Shown: positions 10,227 through 19,523, counted from the stretch's first letter. The stretch: DNA of 38,119 nucleotides from an uncultured Mycoplasmatota bacterium (GCA_945919295.1 CAMEJC010000007.1:1-38119); one strand, 5' to 3'. A program made the numbers and translations. Notes: generated by a model from the sequence alone, not told the origin.

Positions 10227-10523
10227 TTACATCAATCCATTAAACATTTGGCCATATTTTCCAAATTTAGCTTCTTTGTCTTCTTCCATTTTATCAATTG
10301 CACTATTTACTGCTACTAAAATCATATCTTCCAATAATTCTTTATCATCATTTCCAACTTCATCCATATCAATTTTTATAGAAATAAGTTTATTTTTTCC
10401 ACTAACAGTAGCAGTTACTAATTGTGACTTTCCTTCATACACTTTACTTTCCAACTCATTTTGCGCATTTTCAATATCCTTTTTCATTTTTTTTGCTTGC
10501 ATCATTAAATTTTGCATATTCAT
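10227..10523 (-). CDS. ebfC: YbaB/EbfC family nucleoid-associated protein
   Basis: A small DNA-binding protein of the YbaB/EbfC family, between dnaX and recR as in most bacteria. The N-terminal helix MQNLMMQAKKMKKDIENAQ and the VSGKNKLISIKID strand are family hallmarks. I choose the ATG at 10523 (98 residues) because GGAG at 10537-10534 is ten bases away; the ATG at 10532 is only one base from it. The function is structural and poorly defined in Firmicutes. Confidence 0.92.
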   Translation of the reverse strand: MNMQNLMMQAKKMKKDIENAQNELESKVYEGKSQLVTATVSGKNKLISIKIDMDEVGNDDKELLEDMILVAVNSAIDKMEEDKEAKFGKYGQMFNGLM

Positions 10524-10541
10524 TTTAATCATTCTCCTTTT

Positions 10542-12215
10542 TTATTTATATTCTATAATATTATCTCCCACTAAATCAATAAGTTCATCAACAGGAGTTT
10601 TTTCATTATGAAAAACATTATTAATTTTATGTTCCTTTATAGTGTACTTAATACCACTTCGAACATTATTAATATAATTTTTCTTTTCAATATTCCATTT
10701 TTCTATAGTAATTCCTACCACAAACAATTTATAACCAAACATCTTTTTAAATAAACTTTCAATAATTTTCGTATTTTCATTAATCCTATCAACGATTGAT
10801 GTTAATTCACTAGCAATAATAACGTATTTTTCAGATCCAACAACAACAGAAGAATCCTTAAGTAATCCAGAAACAATAGAAAATTGATCATCATAAATAT
10901 ATTCATCAATTAAATTCCAATTATTTTTAATATTCTCAAGAACTTCTTTTGAAGCTAAAGCTAAAGCATTATTAATTCTCACATTAATTTCTTCGTTAGA
11001 AAGATTACTTTCTTTTAAATTATCAATATTTTTAGTTTTAATTATTTCCCGGGAAATATTTTTATCTTTATCACAAACATTTGTTTCTAAATTATTATTA
11101 ATTGAATTAGAATTATTAATATTATCAGTAATTTCAATTTTATTAAAATATGTATCAGAAAACTTCAGTAATGAAGTCATAAAAAGAATCGAACCATTAG
11201 TAGACATTCTGATCATATTTTGCACATTATTCAAAGTTTCAATCAAATCGTAAAGTACCTTACTATCATATAATTCACTAATTTTTTTAATATTCGTATT
11301 TTTACTTTCAATAGTGGATAGAAGATTAGTATTTTTATACAGAATAACATCTTTAAGAAAAATAATCAATTCCTCAACAAATTTATTAATTTCCTTACCA
11401 TCTTCATCAAATCGATCTATAAACTCAATTACCTTAATTTTATCACTTGTAATAATACTTTTTAATAATTCAGACAAATCGTCATAAGAAACAGATCCAT
11501 TTACTTTATAAATATCATTTAAAGTAATATTAGAATTACTATAAGCAATTAATTGATCCAACATATTAATAGCATCTCTCATCCCACCATCAGCAAGTCT
11601 AGCTATTTCAAATAAAGCATCATCTTCAATAATGATATTTTCAATTTTAGAAATTTCTTTTAATCGATCAACAATCTGATCATCACTTATTTTAGAAAAT
11701 CTAAATTTTTGACATCTAGAAGCAATAGTGAGAGGAATCTTATGAGGTTCCGTAGTAGCAAGAATAAATATAACATGTGCTGGAGGTTCTTCTAATGTTT
11801 TAAGTAAAGCATTAAAAGCTTGATTAGTAAGCATATGAACTTCATCAATTATATAAACTTTATACTTAGAATTACTAGGAACTAAATTAACTTTATCACG
11901 CAATTCTCTAATTTCATCAACACCATTATTTGATGCTGCATCAATTTCAACAATATCACTGCTATTCAAAAAATTAAGACAACTATAACATTTACCACAA
12001 GGTTTACCATTATCTAGATGCTCACAATTAACCAATCTAGCAATTATTTTAGCAATAGTAGTTTTTCCAGTTCCTCTAGGACCACAAAAAAGATAAGCAT
12101 GAGAAACTTTATTACAATTAATAGCATTTTTAATAACAGTAACAACCTCTTTTTGTCCATAAACATCATCAAAATCAATTGGTCTATATTTCCTATATAA
12201 AGCTAAATAACTCAC
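10542..12215 (-). CDS. dnaX: DNA polymerase III subunit tau (and possibly gamma)
   Basis: The ATPase of the clamp loader, which also tethers polymerase. Walker A is CGPRGTGKTT (about residues 43-52), with a zinc module CEHLDNGKPCGKCYSC, Walker B IIDEVHML, sensor 1 region FILATTEPHKIP and the SRCQ arginine finger. The C-terminal third (after about 365) is Asn-rich and ends in a tau-like tail, so the gene is full length at 557 residues. The start is GTG at 12215 behind GGGAGG. No clear programmed-frameshift slippery site was found in the visible reading. A perfect Noc-type palindrome lies inside the gene at 11044-11057. A TATAAT at 12244-12239 may serve as its -10. Confidence 0.96.
   Translation of the reverse strand: MSYLALYRKYRPIDFDDVYGQKEVVTVIKNAINCNKVSHAYLFCGPRGTGKTTIAKIIARLVNCEHLDNGKPCGKCYSCLNFLNSSDIVEIDAASNNGVDEIRELRDKVNLVPSNSKYKVYIIDEVHMLTNQAFNALLKTLEEPPAHVIFILATTEPHKIPLTIASRCQKFRFSKISDDQIVDRLKEISKIENIIIEDDALFEIARLADGGMRDAINMLDQLIAYSNSNITLNDIYKVNGSVSYDDLSELLKSIITSDKIKVIEFIDRFDEDGKEINKFVEELIIFLKDVILYKNTNLLSTIESKNTNIKKISELYDSKVLYDLIETLNNVQNMIRMSTNGSILFMTSLLKFSDTYFNKIEITDNINNSNSINNNLETNVCDKDKNISREIIKTKNIDNLKESNLSNEEINVRINNALALASKEVLENIKNNWNLIDEYIYDDQFSIVSGLLKDSSVVVGSEKYVIIASELTSIVDRINENTKIIESLFKKMFGYKLFVVGITIEKWNIEKKNYINNVRSGIKYTIKEHKINNVFHNEKTPVDELIDLVGDNIIEYK
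11044..11057. promoter_or_regulatory. Noc-type binding site (NBS) inside dnaX
   Basis: ATTTCCCGGGAAAT, an exact match to the Bacillus Noc consensus, embedded in dnaX codons and flanked by T and A as in the 16-bp form. Binding is inferred from the match. Confidence 0.75.
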
Positions 12216-12255
12216 AAACTACCTCCCATACCGCTTATATTATATCATAAAATAA

Positions 12256-12277
12256 GAGAAAAAGTTATTTTTTTCTC
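12256..12277 (-). terminator. Hairpin over the tadA stop codon
   Basis: GAGAAAAA-AATAAC-TTTTTCTC on the minus strand, with the tadA stop in the loop and a T-rich stretch after it. Probably a weak terminator or attenuator before dnaX. Confidence 0.5.
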
Positions 12278-12689
12278 CTATTTTTAAAAAAATCAGATAA
12301 TATTTTAGAACACTCATCATCATCTAAATTAAACAATTTAATATTTTTTGAAAGCTTATTAATATCATACATTTGTTCGTTATTATTTTTAGTACCATAA
12401 TAAACAGTTTTAATGCGACTTTCCAAAATAGCACCCATACACATCATACAAGGTTCTAAAGTAACAAACATAACACAATCATCAAGTCTCCAACTTTTAA
12501 GTTTTTTACAAGCCTTTTCAATAGCAATAATTTCAGCATGCAAAATAGCATTAGATTTAGATTCTTTTTTATTGTATCCACAAGCAATAATTTCATTTTC
12601 CCTAAAAATAACACACCCAACTGGAATTTCATCAAGTTTGTATGCCTTTCTAGCTTCATTAAGAGCCAACATCATTTTATTTTTATTCA
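12265..12689 (-). CDS. tadA: tRNA-specific adenosine deaminase
   Basis: TadA converts A34 to inosine in tRNA-Arg(ACG), allowing one tRNA to read three codons. The zinc-dependent deaminase signature is present: HAE (in LHAEIIAIE, about residue 54) and PCMMC (in LEPCMMCMGA). The start is the ATG at 12689 behind GGTGATA. The frame is open upstream to 12750, but that extension would translate a parS palindrome (12706-12721) and lacks family similarity, whereas starting at 12689 gives the usual MNKNKMMLALNEARKAY opening. 141 residues, slightly short. The pairing of tadA with the SRP RNA and dnaX is as in Bacillus (yaaJ-scr-dnaX). Confidence 0.94.
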
Positions 12690-12705
12690 TATTATCACCA
12701 ACTCT

Positions 12706-12721
12706 ATGTTCCACGTGAAAC
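12706..12721. promoter_or_regulatory. parS site 1
   Basis: TGTTCCACGTGAAACA, within the known ParB consensus TGTTNCACGTGAAACA. It lies just upstream of the tadA ribosome site. Confidence 0.88.
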
Positions 12722-12732
12722 ATAAACATATT

Positions 12733-12762
12733 ATCATATAAATTATTCATTTACAATATCAA
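12733..12762 (-). promoter_or_regulatory. Possible tadA promoter
   Basis: TTGATA (12762-12757) and TATGAT (12738-12733) on the minus strand, 18 bases apart. The expected start near 12726 is beside parS site 1, so ParB binding could influence tadA. Confidence 0.45.
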
Positions 12763-12843
12763 AAACAAAACAATTATCTTTATTAGTCAAAATTATTATT
12801 AATTATAAATTTCATAATCAGCAAAAATTGTTGATAAGAATTA

Positions 12844-12859
12844 TGTTTCACGTGAAACA
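12844..12859. promoter_or_regulatory. parS site 2
   Basis: TGTTTCACGTGAAACA, a perfect 16-bp palindrome and an exact match to the ParB/Spo0J consensus. Confidence 0.93.
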
Positions 12860-13104
12860 TAAAAATAAAATTTAATTTTTTTAAAAAAATTAATATTTAA
12901 AATAAAAATTATTTCATTATTAAAAATAATTTAATAAACACTATAATTATCCACTAAATAAGTTAATAACTGCAATATTTCATATAAAATATTAATATCA
13001 ATTAAATTTGCAAAATAAACTGATCTCATAAATAATTTAATACAATTTAAAATTGTTAAACATAATTAAAAATTTATTCACAAAATCTGTTGATAAAAAA
13101 AGCA

Positions 13105-13120
13105 TGTTTCACGTGAAACA
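13105..13120. promoter_or_regulatory. parS site 3
   Basis: TGTTTCACGTGAAACA, identical to site 2, about 260 bases further on. Confidence 0.93.
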
Positions 13121-13278
13121 TGAATCTAAAATTGCTTATATATAATTATAGTTATTTCAACTACTTTTAACATACTTTGTTAATATGATCCTATATTTTA
13201 CATAAATATTAATTGATAAAATATAAATATTATTTAAATAGTAAAAATTAATATCAACTAAAAATAGCGATAAGTTCA

Positions 13279-13294
13279 TGTTCCACGTGGAACC
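13279..13294. promoter_or_regulatory. parS site 4 (variant)
   Basis: TGTTCCACGTGGAACC keeps the CACGTG core and a symmetric C/G change; the last base departs from the palindrome. Confidence 0.75.
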
Positions 13295-13386
13295 TAAAAC
13301 TGATAATAAATTTATAATTAATTTAAATTCTTATTAAGAATAATTAAACTAAATTATATCTATTAATAAATTCTGTGGATATCTTA

Positions 13387-13402
13387 TGTTTCACATGAAA
13401 CA
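13387..13402. promoter_or_regulatory. parS site 5 (variant core)
   Basis: TGTTTCACATGAAACA has one change in the CACGTG core; otherwise perfect. Confidence 0.72.
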
Positions 13403-13436
13403 TAAGATTCATAGTTGCATATAAACATACATATGA

Positions 13437-13452
13437 TGTTCCACGTGGAACA
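13437..13452. promoter_or_regulatory. parS site 6
   Basis: TGTTCCACGTGGAACA, a perfect palindrome with symmetric C/G changes, 34 bases after site 5. Confidence 0.82.
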
Positions 13453-13502
13453 TTAAATAAATTTTGGTCCATCAACAATCTACTATATGAAATTAAAAGA
13501 AT

Positions 13503-13582
13503 AAAAAAGATACACACATTAATAAAGTGTTAAAGCTGCTATCTTCCGATCCTGACTTGGTTCCACTAATTAATGTTGTATC
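13503..13582 (-). ncRNA. ffs: Signal recognition particle RNA, minimal 4.5S type
   Basis: The RNA scaffold of the signal recognition particle, binding Ffh for co-translational membrane targeting. The minus strand reads CCAAGTCAGGATCGGAAG followed by ATAGCAGC, matching the universal SRP domain IV core (GUCAGG...CGGAAG...AGCAGC). The flanks pair as a long hairpin: GATACA-ACATTAAT-(T)AGTG with CACT(T)-ATTAATGT-GTGTATC. A T6 run at 13508-13503 ends it. At roughly 75-80 bases it lacks the Alu domain present in the 270-base Bacillus scRNA, although the tadA-dnaX neighbourhood is the same. The 5' end is inferred from the promoter. Confidence 0.93.
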
Positions 13583-13588
13583 AACAAC

Positions 13589-13617
13589 ATAATACCATAT
13601 TTTTTTAGATAATGCAA
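13589..13617 (-). promoter_or_regulatory. Promoter of the SRP RNA
   Basis: TTGCAT (13617-13612), a 17-base spacer ending TATGG, and TATTAT (13594-13589), placing the start at the first G of the RNA hairpin near 13582. The tmcAL promoter has the same two hexamers and spacing. Confidence 0.8.
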
Positions 13618-13650
13618 TATTTATTATATTCGAACATTTGTTTGATATTT

Positions 13651-13664
13651 ATTTCCTGGGAAAT
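13651..13664. promoter_or_regulatory. Noc-type site (one mismatch) upstream of the SRP RNA
   Basis: ATTTCCTGGGAAAT differs from the NBS consensus at one central base. It lies about 35 bases upstream of the SRP RNA -35. Confidence 0.6.
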
Positions 13665-13754
13665 ATTTTTATTTATAAATTATATCTATCAACAAACTCG
13701 AAATCTTATTTTAACCTACATTTTTCCTTTAAAACTACCTTTATAACAATAATT

Positions 13755-13768
13755 ATTTCCCGGGAAAT
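13755..13768. promoter_or_regulatory. Noc-type binding site (NBS), perfect
   Basis: ATTTCCCGGGAAAT, exact, inside a longer palindrome AATTATTTCCCGGGAAATAATT from 13751 to 13771. A half-site (TTTCCCAG) follows directly. Confidence 0.8.
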
Positions 13769-13834
13769 AATTTCCCAGCATACAAAACACTATAAAAGTA
13801 TAAGTATAAACAAATACTAGTAAAGGTATATGGA

Positions 13835-13867
13835 GAAATCCAATGGATTTCGGGGGCGCCGTTAGGC
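13835..13867. other. GC-rich structured patch, unknown
   Basis: In DNA that is otherwise nearly all A and T, this patch holds a perfect hairpin GAAATCC-AAT-GGATTTC (13835-13851), then GGGG, then the palindrome GGCGCC and a small GCC-GTTA-GGC hairpin (13858-13867). Local GC content this high usually marks structured RNA or a protein site. I do not recognise the family and cannot assign a strand. Confidence 0.4.
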
Positions 13868-13876
13868 AAGATTAAT

Positions 13877-13913
13877 AAAGAAAAAGAAAGTGATCTTATT
13901 CAGAATCACTTTC
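13877..13913 (-). terminator. Terminator overlapping the gyrA stop codon
   Basis: GAAAGTGAT and ATCACTTTC (13886-13913) pair over a loop that includes the gyrA TAA, followed on the minus strand by TTTTTCTTTATT. Confidence 0.85.
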
Positions 13914-16439
13914 ATTACTATTATTATCTTCTACTACTGTATCAACAGCTATATCAGTATTATTGCTTTCTTCAATCAAAGATTCAGAATTAATATTATC
14001 ATCAGTTTCTTCCTTATCAACAACCGATACCGAACTTACAACACTATTTTCTTTTAAATTAATAAGTCTAACACCTTGAGTAACTCTACTCATCGTAGAA
14101 ATCTTACTTGCATCAATTCTAATAACAATACCAGAATCAGTAATAATCATCACATCATTATTATTATCCACAGACTTAAATGATACTATAGAACCATTTT
14201 TATCGGTAATATTAACAGTTTTAACACCTTTGCCACCTCTATTAGTAATTCTATATTCTGAAGTAGGAGTCTTTTTACCATATCCCTTCTCAGTCACTGT
14301 TAAAATAAGTTCATCGTCATGAGCAATTTCCATGCCAACAAGTACTCCACCGTCTAAATTAATACCTTTTACACCAGAAGCACCTCTACCCATTACTCTG
14401 ACATTATCTTCTTTAAATCTTACCATTCTCCCTTTTGAAGAAGTCATTAAAATCTCATCTTTTCCAGTAGTTTTCTTAACAGATACAAGTTCATCATCAT
14501 CTTTTAAAGTAATAAACTTCTTACCATTATTCCTAATACTATCAAACTCGGATATATCAGTTCTCTTAATTAAACCACTCTTCGTAGCAAAAACTAAATA
14601 CTTATAATCATCATCTTTTGTTATCTTAAGTAAAGAATTAACTTGCTCATCCTTATCCAAACTAAGTAGATTAACAATTGGTAATCCTTTTGATTGTCTA
14701 CTATATTCTGGAATTTCATACCCTTTAATTCTATAAACCTTACCTTTATTAGTAAACATTAAAATAAAATCATGAGTAGTAGCATTAATCAAATGTTCTA
14801 CAAAATCCTCTTCATTAGTAGACATTCCTTTAACACCCATACCACCTCGATTTTGAGTTTTATAGGTATCAGAGGTTAATCTTTTAATATAACCCTTATT
14901 AGTAAGAGTAATAACAATATTTTCGACAGGAATTAAAGATTCATCTTCAATATAATCAATCGCAGTCATATCAATATGTGTTCTTCTCTCATTAGCATAT
15001 TTTTCTTTAATTTCTAACATTTCACTTTTTATAACTTCAAGAATTCTATTTTCACTAGCCAAAATTTCTTCTAATTCTTTAACCAATTTTTCAAGTTCCG
15101 TTATTTCATCTTCAATTTTAGATTTTTCTAAACCAGTTAAACGCTTTAATCTCATATCAAGAATAGCCTGTGATTGAACCTCCGATAATCCAAAACCAGT
15201 CATCAAACCTGCTTTTGCTTCTTCATCATCTTGAGATTCTTTAATAATTTTAATAACCCTATCAATATTATCTAAAGCAATTTTCAAACCATCTAATATA
15301 TGTAAACGATTTTTATATCTTTTTAAATCAAATTCACACCTTCTATAAATAACATGTTTTTGATGTTCCACATATTTTTCTAATATTTCCTTCAAACCTA
15401 AAGTTCTAGGACTTCCATCAACAAGCATCAAAAAATTAATACCATATGAAGTTTGTAAAGGAGTATGCTTGTATAAATTATTTAAAACAACATTTGCATT
15501 TGATTCTCTTTTAACATCTATTACAATCTTAATACCTTCTAAAGCTGATTCATCACTTAAATTAGAAATACCATCAATAACTTTATCCCTTACTAACTCA
15601 CCAATCCTAGTAATTAAAGCTTTCTTATTAACTTGATAAGGAATTTCTGTAATAACAATTCTTTCTCTTCCATGATGATCTTCTACTTTTGCCATTCCTC
15701 TAATAGTAATAGTCCCTTTACCTGTTTCATATGCTTTTTTAATACCAGCATTACCTAAAATCACACCAGCAGTAGGAAAATCAGGTCCTTTTATATATTG
15801 CATTAATTCATTAACACTAATAGTAGGATTATCAATATAAGCAATACATCCATCAATTACTTCACCTAAATTATGTGGTGGAATGTTTGTAGCCATACCA
15901 ACCGCAATACCCATATTACCATTAACTAAAATATTAGGAAATCTACTAGGTAATACAACAGGTTCTTTCCTCTGACCATCATAATTTTCAGAAAAATCAA
16001 CAGTATCCTTATTTAAATCTCTAAGTAATTCCATAGATACCTTAGCAAGTCTTGCTTCAGTATAACGACTAGCTGCAGCTCCATCTCCATCGATGGAACC
16101 AAAATTACCATGTCCATCGACAAGGGTATGCCTATAAGTAAAATCCTGAGCCATACGAACCATTGAATCATAAATTGCAGCATCGCCATGTGGATGATAA
16201 TGTCCCATAACTGCACCGACAGCATTAGCACTCTTTTGATACTTCTTATCAGGAGTCATACCTTCTTCATATAAAGTATATAAAATTCTTCTATGAACTG
16301 GCTTTAATCCATCTCTCACATCAGGTATTGCTCTTGCAACAATAACACTCATTGAATAATCAAGGAAAGACTTTCTCATTTCCCCAACTATATTAACAGA
16401 GACTTTTCTATCTCTTTCTAATTCTAATTCATCTTCCAT
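13896..16439 (-). CDS. gyrA: DNA gyrase subunit A
   Basis: The breakage-reunion subunit of gyrase, introducing negative supercoils. The N-terminal domain has [10 protein letters not shown]-type sequence (here [14 protein letters not shown]), [19 protein letters not shown], and the active-site Tyr in [10 protein letters not shown] (about residue 120). The C-terminal domain has repeated beta-propeller blades with GyrA-box-like [10 protein letters not shown] and [10 protein letters not shown], favouring GyrA over ParC. 847 residues with an acidic, Asn/Ser-rich tail from about 805, poorly conserved. The ATG at 16439 has GGAGG upstream and follows gyrB by 12 bases. The stop lies in the loop of its terminator. 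Confidence 0.97.
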   Translation of the reverse strand: MEDELELERDRKVSVNIVGEMRKSFLDYSMSVIVARAIPDVRDGLKPVHRRILYTLYEEGMTPDKKYQKSANAVGAVMGHYHPHGDAAIYDSMVRMAQDFTYRHTLVDGHGNFGSIDGDGAAASRYTEARLAKVSMELLRDLNKDTVDFSENYDGQRKEPVVLPSRFPNILVNGNMGIAVGMATNIPPHNLGEVIDGCIAYIDNPTISVNELMQYIKGPDFPTAGVILGNAGIKKAYETGKGTITIRGMAKVEDHHGRERIVITEIPYQVNKKALITRIGELVRDKVIDGISNLSDESALEGIKIVIDVKRESNANVVLNNLYKHTPLQTSYGINFLMLVDGSPRTLGLKEILEKYVEHQKHVIYRRCEFDLKRYKNRLHILDGLKIALDNIDRVIKIIKESQDDEEAKAGLMTGFGLSEVQSQAILDMRLKRLTGLEKSKIEDEITELEKLVKELEEILASENRILEVIKSEMLEIKEKYANERRTHIDMTAIDYIEDESLIPVENIVITLTNKGYIKRLTSDTYKTQNRGGMGVKGMSTNEEDFVEHLINATTHDFILMFTNKGKVYRIKGYEIPEYSRQSKGLPIVNLLSLDKDEQVNSLLKITKDDDYKYLVFATKSGLIKRTDISEFDSIRNNGKKFITLKDDDELVSVKKTTGKDEILMTSSKGRMVRFKEDNVRVMGRGASGVKGINLDGGVLVGMEIAHDDELILTVTEKGYGKKTPTSEYRITNRGGKGVKTVNITDKNGSIVSFKSVDNNNDVMIITDSGIVIRIDASKISTMSRVTQGVRLINLKENSVVSSVSVVDKEETDDNINSESLIEESNNTDIAVDTVVEDNNSNESDSE

Positions 16440-16451
16440 ACCAATAGCCTC

Positions 16452-18368
16452 CTATATATCCAGATTTTCTACAAATAATGCATTATCTTCAATAAACTTT
16501 CTTCTAGGTTCAACTTCTTCACCCATAAGTAATTGGAAAGTCTCATCAGCAGTAATAGCATCATCCATTGTAATTTGCTTTAATATTCTCTTTTCGATAC
16601 CCATGGTAGTCTCTCTTAATTCTTCTGGATCCATTTCTCCTAAACCTTTCATTCTACCAATTTCATACTTTGTATTTGATGGTAATGTCGCTAAATATTT
16701 ATCTCTTTCTTCCTCATTAAGCACGTATTTAATTGTTTTACCATGTTTTATTGAATATAAAGGTGGTTGCGCAGCGTATATATGTCCATTCTCAATAAGT
16801 GGCTTAAAATATCTATAAAATAGCGTTAAAAGAAGGGTTCTGATATGAGCTCCATCAACATCGGCATCAGTCATAATAACGATCTTATAATATCTAAGTT
16901 TACTAATATCAAATTCGTCTCCTATACCAGTTCCTAAAGCTGTAATCATTGTCCTAATTTCTTCATTAGCAAGTATTCTATCAAGTCTTGCTTTTTCAAC
17001 ATTAAGTATTTTTCCACGTATAGGAAGAATAGCTTGAGTTATAGGATCTCTTCCCATCTTTGCACTACCAGCTGCACTATCTCCCTCAACTATAAACATC
17101 TCTGAAATAGTAGCATCTTTTGAAGAACAATCAGTAAGTTTTCCCCAATAATTGGTTATTTCTAGTCCACCTTTTCTTCTAGTTAACTCTCTTGCTCTCT
17201 TAGCAGCTACTCTTGCTCTAGCAGCAGTCATCGATTTATCGATAATTATTCTTGCATCATTAGGATGTTCCATTAAAAATCTTTCAAAATCTTTAGCAAA
17301 AATACTAGCAGCTACTTTTCTAACTTCACTATTACCTAGTTTAGTCTTCGTCTGACCTTCAAATTGAGGTTCAGGTACCTTAGCCGATATTATCATCGTA
17401 ATACCTTCTCTTACATCATCACCATTTAATGGTTCATCATTATCTTTTAAAATTTTATTATTCCTAGCATAATTATTAATTATTCTTGTTAAAGCAAGTT
17501 TTACACCATCTTCATGAGTTCCCCCTTCTGGAGTTATAATATTATTAACAAAAGAATAAACTGTAGAATTATAACCATCATTATACTGAAGTGCAACTTC
17601 AACTGAAATATCATTTTCCATTCCTTCAACATATACAATATCTTCATGAATAGAAGTTCTATTTTTATTTAAGTATTCAACAAATTCTTTGATACCACCA
17701 TCATAAACAAAAGAATCCTTTTTACCATCTCTATCATCAATTAAAGTTATTTTTAATCCTTTATTTAAAAAAGCTAATTCCCTTATTCTTATTTTCAAAG
17801 TTTCATAATCAAAAGTAGTTGTTTCTTGAAATATTTGATCATCAGGCATAAAAGTTACCGTAGTTCCCGTTCTATCATCACTACACTTACCTATTACTTT
17901 AAGTGGTTCAATTGTTTTACCACCATTAATAAACTTTATATAATGTACTTTACCATCTTTATAAACCGTTACTTCAACCCATTTACTAAGTGCATTAACA
18001 ACGGAAGCTCCAACACCATGTAAACCTCCGGATACTTTATATCCTCCACCACCAAATTTACCACCTGCATGTAATACTGTATATACAGTCTCAACTGTTG
18101 ATAATCCTGTTTTAGGATGAACTTCAACAGGTATTCCTCTTCCATCATCTTTGACAGTTATAGAACCATCTTTATTTATTGTAATTTCAATATCATCGCA
18201 ATATCCAGCTAATGCTTCATCTATAGCATTATCAACTATTTCCCAAACTAAATGATGAAGTCCTCTGGCACTAGTAGATCCAATATACATACCTGGTCTT
18301 TTTCTTACTGCTTCAAGTCCTTCTAAAACTTGAATATCAGAAGCATTATAATGTTCATTATTATTCAT
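16452..18368 (-). CDS. gyrB: DNA gyrase subunit B
   Basis: The ATPase subunit of gyrase. The GHKL fold is seen in [19 protein letters not shown]-type sequence near residue 14, [21 protein letters not shown] and [14 protein letters not shown]. The TOPRIM domain has [25 protein letters not shown] and [23 protein letters not shown] and the C-terminal [17 protein letters not shown] complete it. 638 residues, full length. Start at the ATG at 18368 after GGAAGG. It follows recF by 26 bases, and a Noc-type palindrome sits exactly at the recF-gyrB junction (18397-18410). Confidence 0.97.
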   Translation of the reverse strand: MNNNEHYNASDIQVLEGLEAVRKRPGMYIGSTSARGLHHLVWEIVDNAIDEALAGYCDDIEITINKDGSITVKDDGRGIPVEVHPKTGLSTVETVYTVLHAGGKFGGGGYKVSGGLHGVGASVVNALSKWVEVTVYKDGKVHYIKFINGGKTIEPLKVIGKCSDDRTGTTVTFMPDDQIFQETTTFDYETLKIRIRELAFLNKGLKITLIDDRDGKKDSFVYDGGIKEFVEYLNKNRTSIHEDIVYVEGMENDISVEVALQYNDGYNSTVYSFVNNIITPEGGTHEDGVKLALTRIINNYARNNKILKDNDEPLNGDDVREGITMIISAKVPEPQFEGQTKTKLGNSEVRKVAASIFAKDFERFLMEHPNDARIIIDKSMTAARARVAAKRARELTRRKGGLEITNYWGKLTDCSSKDATISEMFIVEGDSAAGSAKMGRDPITQAILPIRGKILNVEKARLDRILANEEIRTMITALGTGIGDEFDISKLRYYKIVIMTDADVDGAHIRTLLLTLFYRYFKPLIENGHIYAAQPPLYSIKHGKTIKYVLNEEERDKYLATLPSNTKYEIGRMKGLGEMDPEELRETTMGIEKRILKQITMDDAITADETFQLLMGEEVEPRRKFIEDNALFVENLDI

Positions 18369-18394
18369 TTTTCATCATCCTTCCTGCTTTAAAA

Positions 18395-19501
18395 TTATTT
18401 CCCGGGAAATAATTTTCCATCTTTTATTTTATAAACATTTGCTTTCTTTCTTATATTTTCATTAATATTTTCAATATCAGTAGTAGTTATTATCGTTTGG
18501 ACATTTTTATTTAAATATTTCAATATATTATTTCTTTTATTTATATCTAATTCACTAAAAATATCATCTAATAAGAGAATAGGACTATCCTCAACAATAT
18601 TAGTAAATAATTTTACCTCTGCTAATTTCAACGCCAATACAGAACTTCTTATCTGTCCTTGACTACCAAATAATGACAAATTTTTATTATTTAAAGAAAA
18701 ATAAAAATCATCTCTATTTGGACCAATCAAAGTCATTTTATACTGTAACTCTTTACTAAAATTATTTTTTATTTTTTCTAATAACAAATTTTTAATATCA
18801 TCGTTGCCATTAGCAGTAATATTAGATACATAATTTAATTTTAAACCATTAATATTAGTAATAGAATAAAACATATCATCTAAATAATTATTAATATCAT
18901 CTATATATTTTTTTCTATACTTCCATATTTGAACAGATAAATCTGCGTATTTATTATTAAGTACCTCTAAATAACTGATATCACTATCTTTATTTATATT
19001 CATGATCTTTAAAAATTCATTTCTTTGTCTCAAAACAATGTTATAATCATTTAATATTTTTAAATAACTTCTATTTATTTGACTAATTTGAATATTAAAA
19101 TACTTTCTTCTTAAATTAGGACTTTCTTTAAAAATTCTTATACTATCAGCATTAAAAATAACAACATTCATTACTGAAATATAATCACTTAATTTTTTTA
19201 TTTCTTTTCCATTTATTTTAACTATTTTTCTACTTTCATTAAATAAAATATCTAAACTAATATTATTATTTTTACACTCTAAAAATCCTTTAATAATCGC
19301 AAATTTATTATTAAATTTTATTAAATTTTTATCACTAATAGATAAAAATGATTTTGTCACAGCAAGTACATAAATTGATTCTAATAAGTTAGTTTTACCT
19401 TGAGCATTATCTCCAATTATAATATTTAAATTATCATTAAAATTTAATTCTATATCATTATAATTTCGGTAATTTTTTAATTTAATTTTTTTTATTCTCA
19501 T
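18395..19501 (-). CDS. recF: DNA replication and repair protein RecF
   Basis: RecF is an SMC-like ATPase that helps RecR/RecO load RecA at gaps. Walker A is GDNAQGKTNLLESIY (about residues 30-44), the signature region is LFGSQGQIRS, and Walker B is ILLLDDIFSELD (about 311-322). It begins MRIKKIKLKNYRNY, the usual RecF opening. 368 residues, normal. Its last codons (FPGK, stop) coincide with an exact Noc-type palindrome. A likely -10 (TATAAT, 19571-19566) lies upstream with a six-residue reading frame in the leader. The S4-domain gene usually ahead of recF in Bacilli is absent; comK takes its place. Confidence 0.95.
   Translation of the reverse strand: MRIKKIKLKNYRNYNDIELNFNDNLNIIIGDNAQGKTNLLESIYVLAVTKSFLSISDKNLIKFNNKFAIIKGFLECKNNNISLDILFNESRKIVKINGKEIKKLSDYISVMNVVIFNADSIRIFKESPNLRRKYFNIQISQINRSYLKILNDYNIVLRQRNEFLKIMNINKDSDISYLEVLNNKYADLSVQIWKYRKKYIDDINNYLDDMFYSITNINGLKLNYVSNITANGNDDIKNLLLEKIKNNFSKELQYKMTLIGPNRDDFYFSLNNKNLSLFGSQGQIRSSVLALKLAEVKLFTNIVEDSPILLLDDIFSELDINKRNNILKYLNKNVQTIITTTDIENINENIRKKANVYKIKDGKLFPGK
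18397..18410. promoter_or_regulatory. Noc-type binding site (NBS) at the recF 3' end
   Basis: ATTTCCCGGGAAAT, exact, running through the final recF codons up to the stop. Confidence 0.78.
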
Positions 19502-19502
19502 T

Positions 19503-19523
19503 TTAATGCCTTTTTTTACCCAT
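19503..19523 (-). CDS. Possible leader peptide MGKKRH before recF
   Basis: A six-codon frame with its own AAAGGTGAAATA ribosome site ends at a TAA two bases before the recF ATG. The only recF ribosome site candidate (AAAGG) lies inside it, so translation of the two may be coupled. Too short to judge by conservation. Confidence 0.3.
   Translation of the reverse strand: MGKKRH

Larger units (their letters stand above)
12829..13382. other. DnaA-box-like 9-mers in the parS island
   Basis: Four 9-mers close to the DnaA consensus TTATCCACA: TGTTGATAA at 12829-12837 and 13088-13096 (reverse orientation), TTATCCACT at 12947-12955, and TGTGGATAT at 13374-13382. The surrounding DNA is extremely AT-rich. 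In such DNA some near matches are expected by chance, so function is uncertain. Confidence 0.4.

Noticed and set aside
9621-10611. Plus-strand open frames opposite recR, ebfC and dnaX
   Set aside because: Low-complexity Ser/Ile/Phe-rich translations without ribosome sites, directly antisense to well-identified genes.
12690-12750. Longer tadA start at 12750
   Set aside because: It would translate through a parS site and lacks family similarity; the ATG at 12689 has a ribosome site and the usual N-terminus.
12829-13096. Phage or plasmid iterons
   Set aside because: The repeated 9-mers are unevenly spaced and match DnaA boxes; no replication initiator other than DnaA is present.
13638-13820. 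Plus-strand 60-codon frame in the parS island
   Set aside because: It runs through two Noc-type palindromes, has no ribosome site and only low-complexity composition.
13835-13867. HDV-like ribozyme or tRNA fragment
   Set aside because: The required long-range pairings and conserved loops could not be found.
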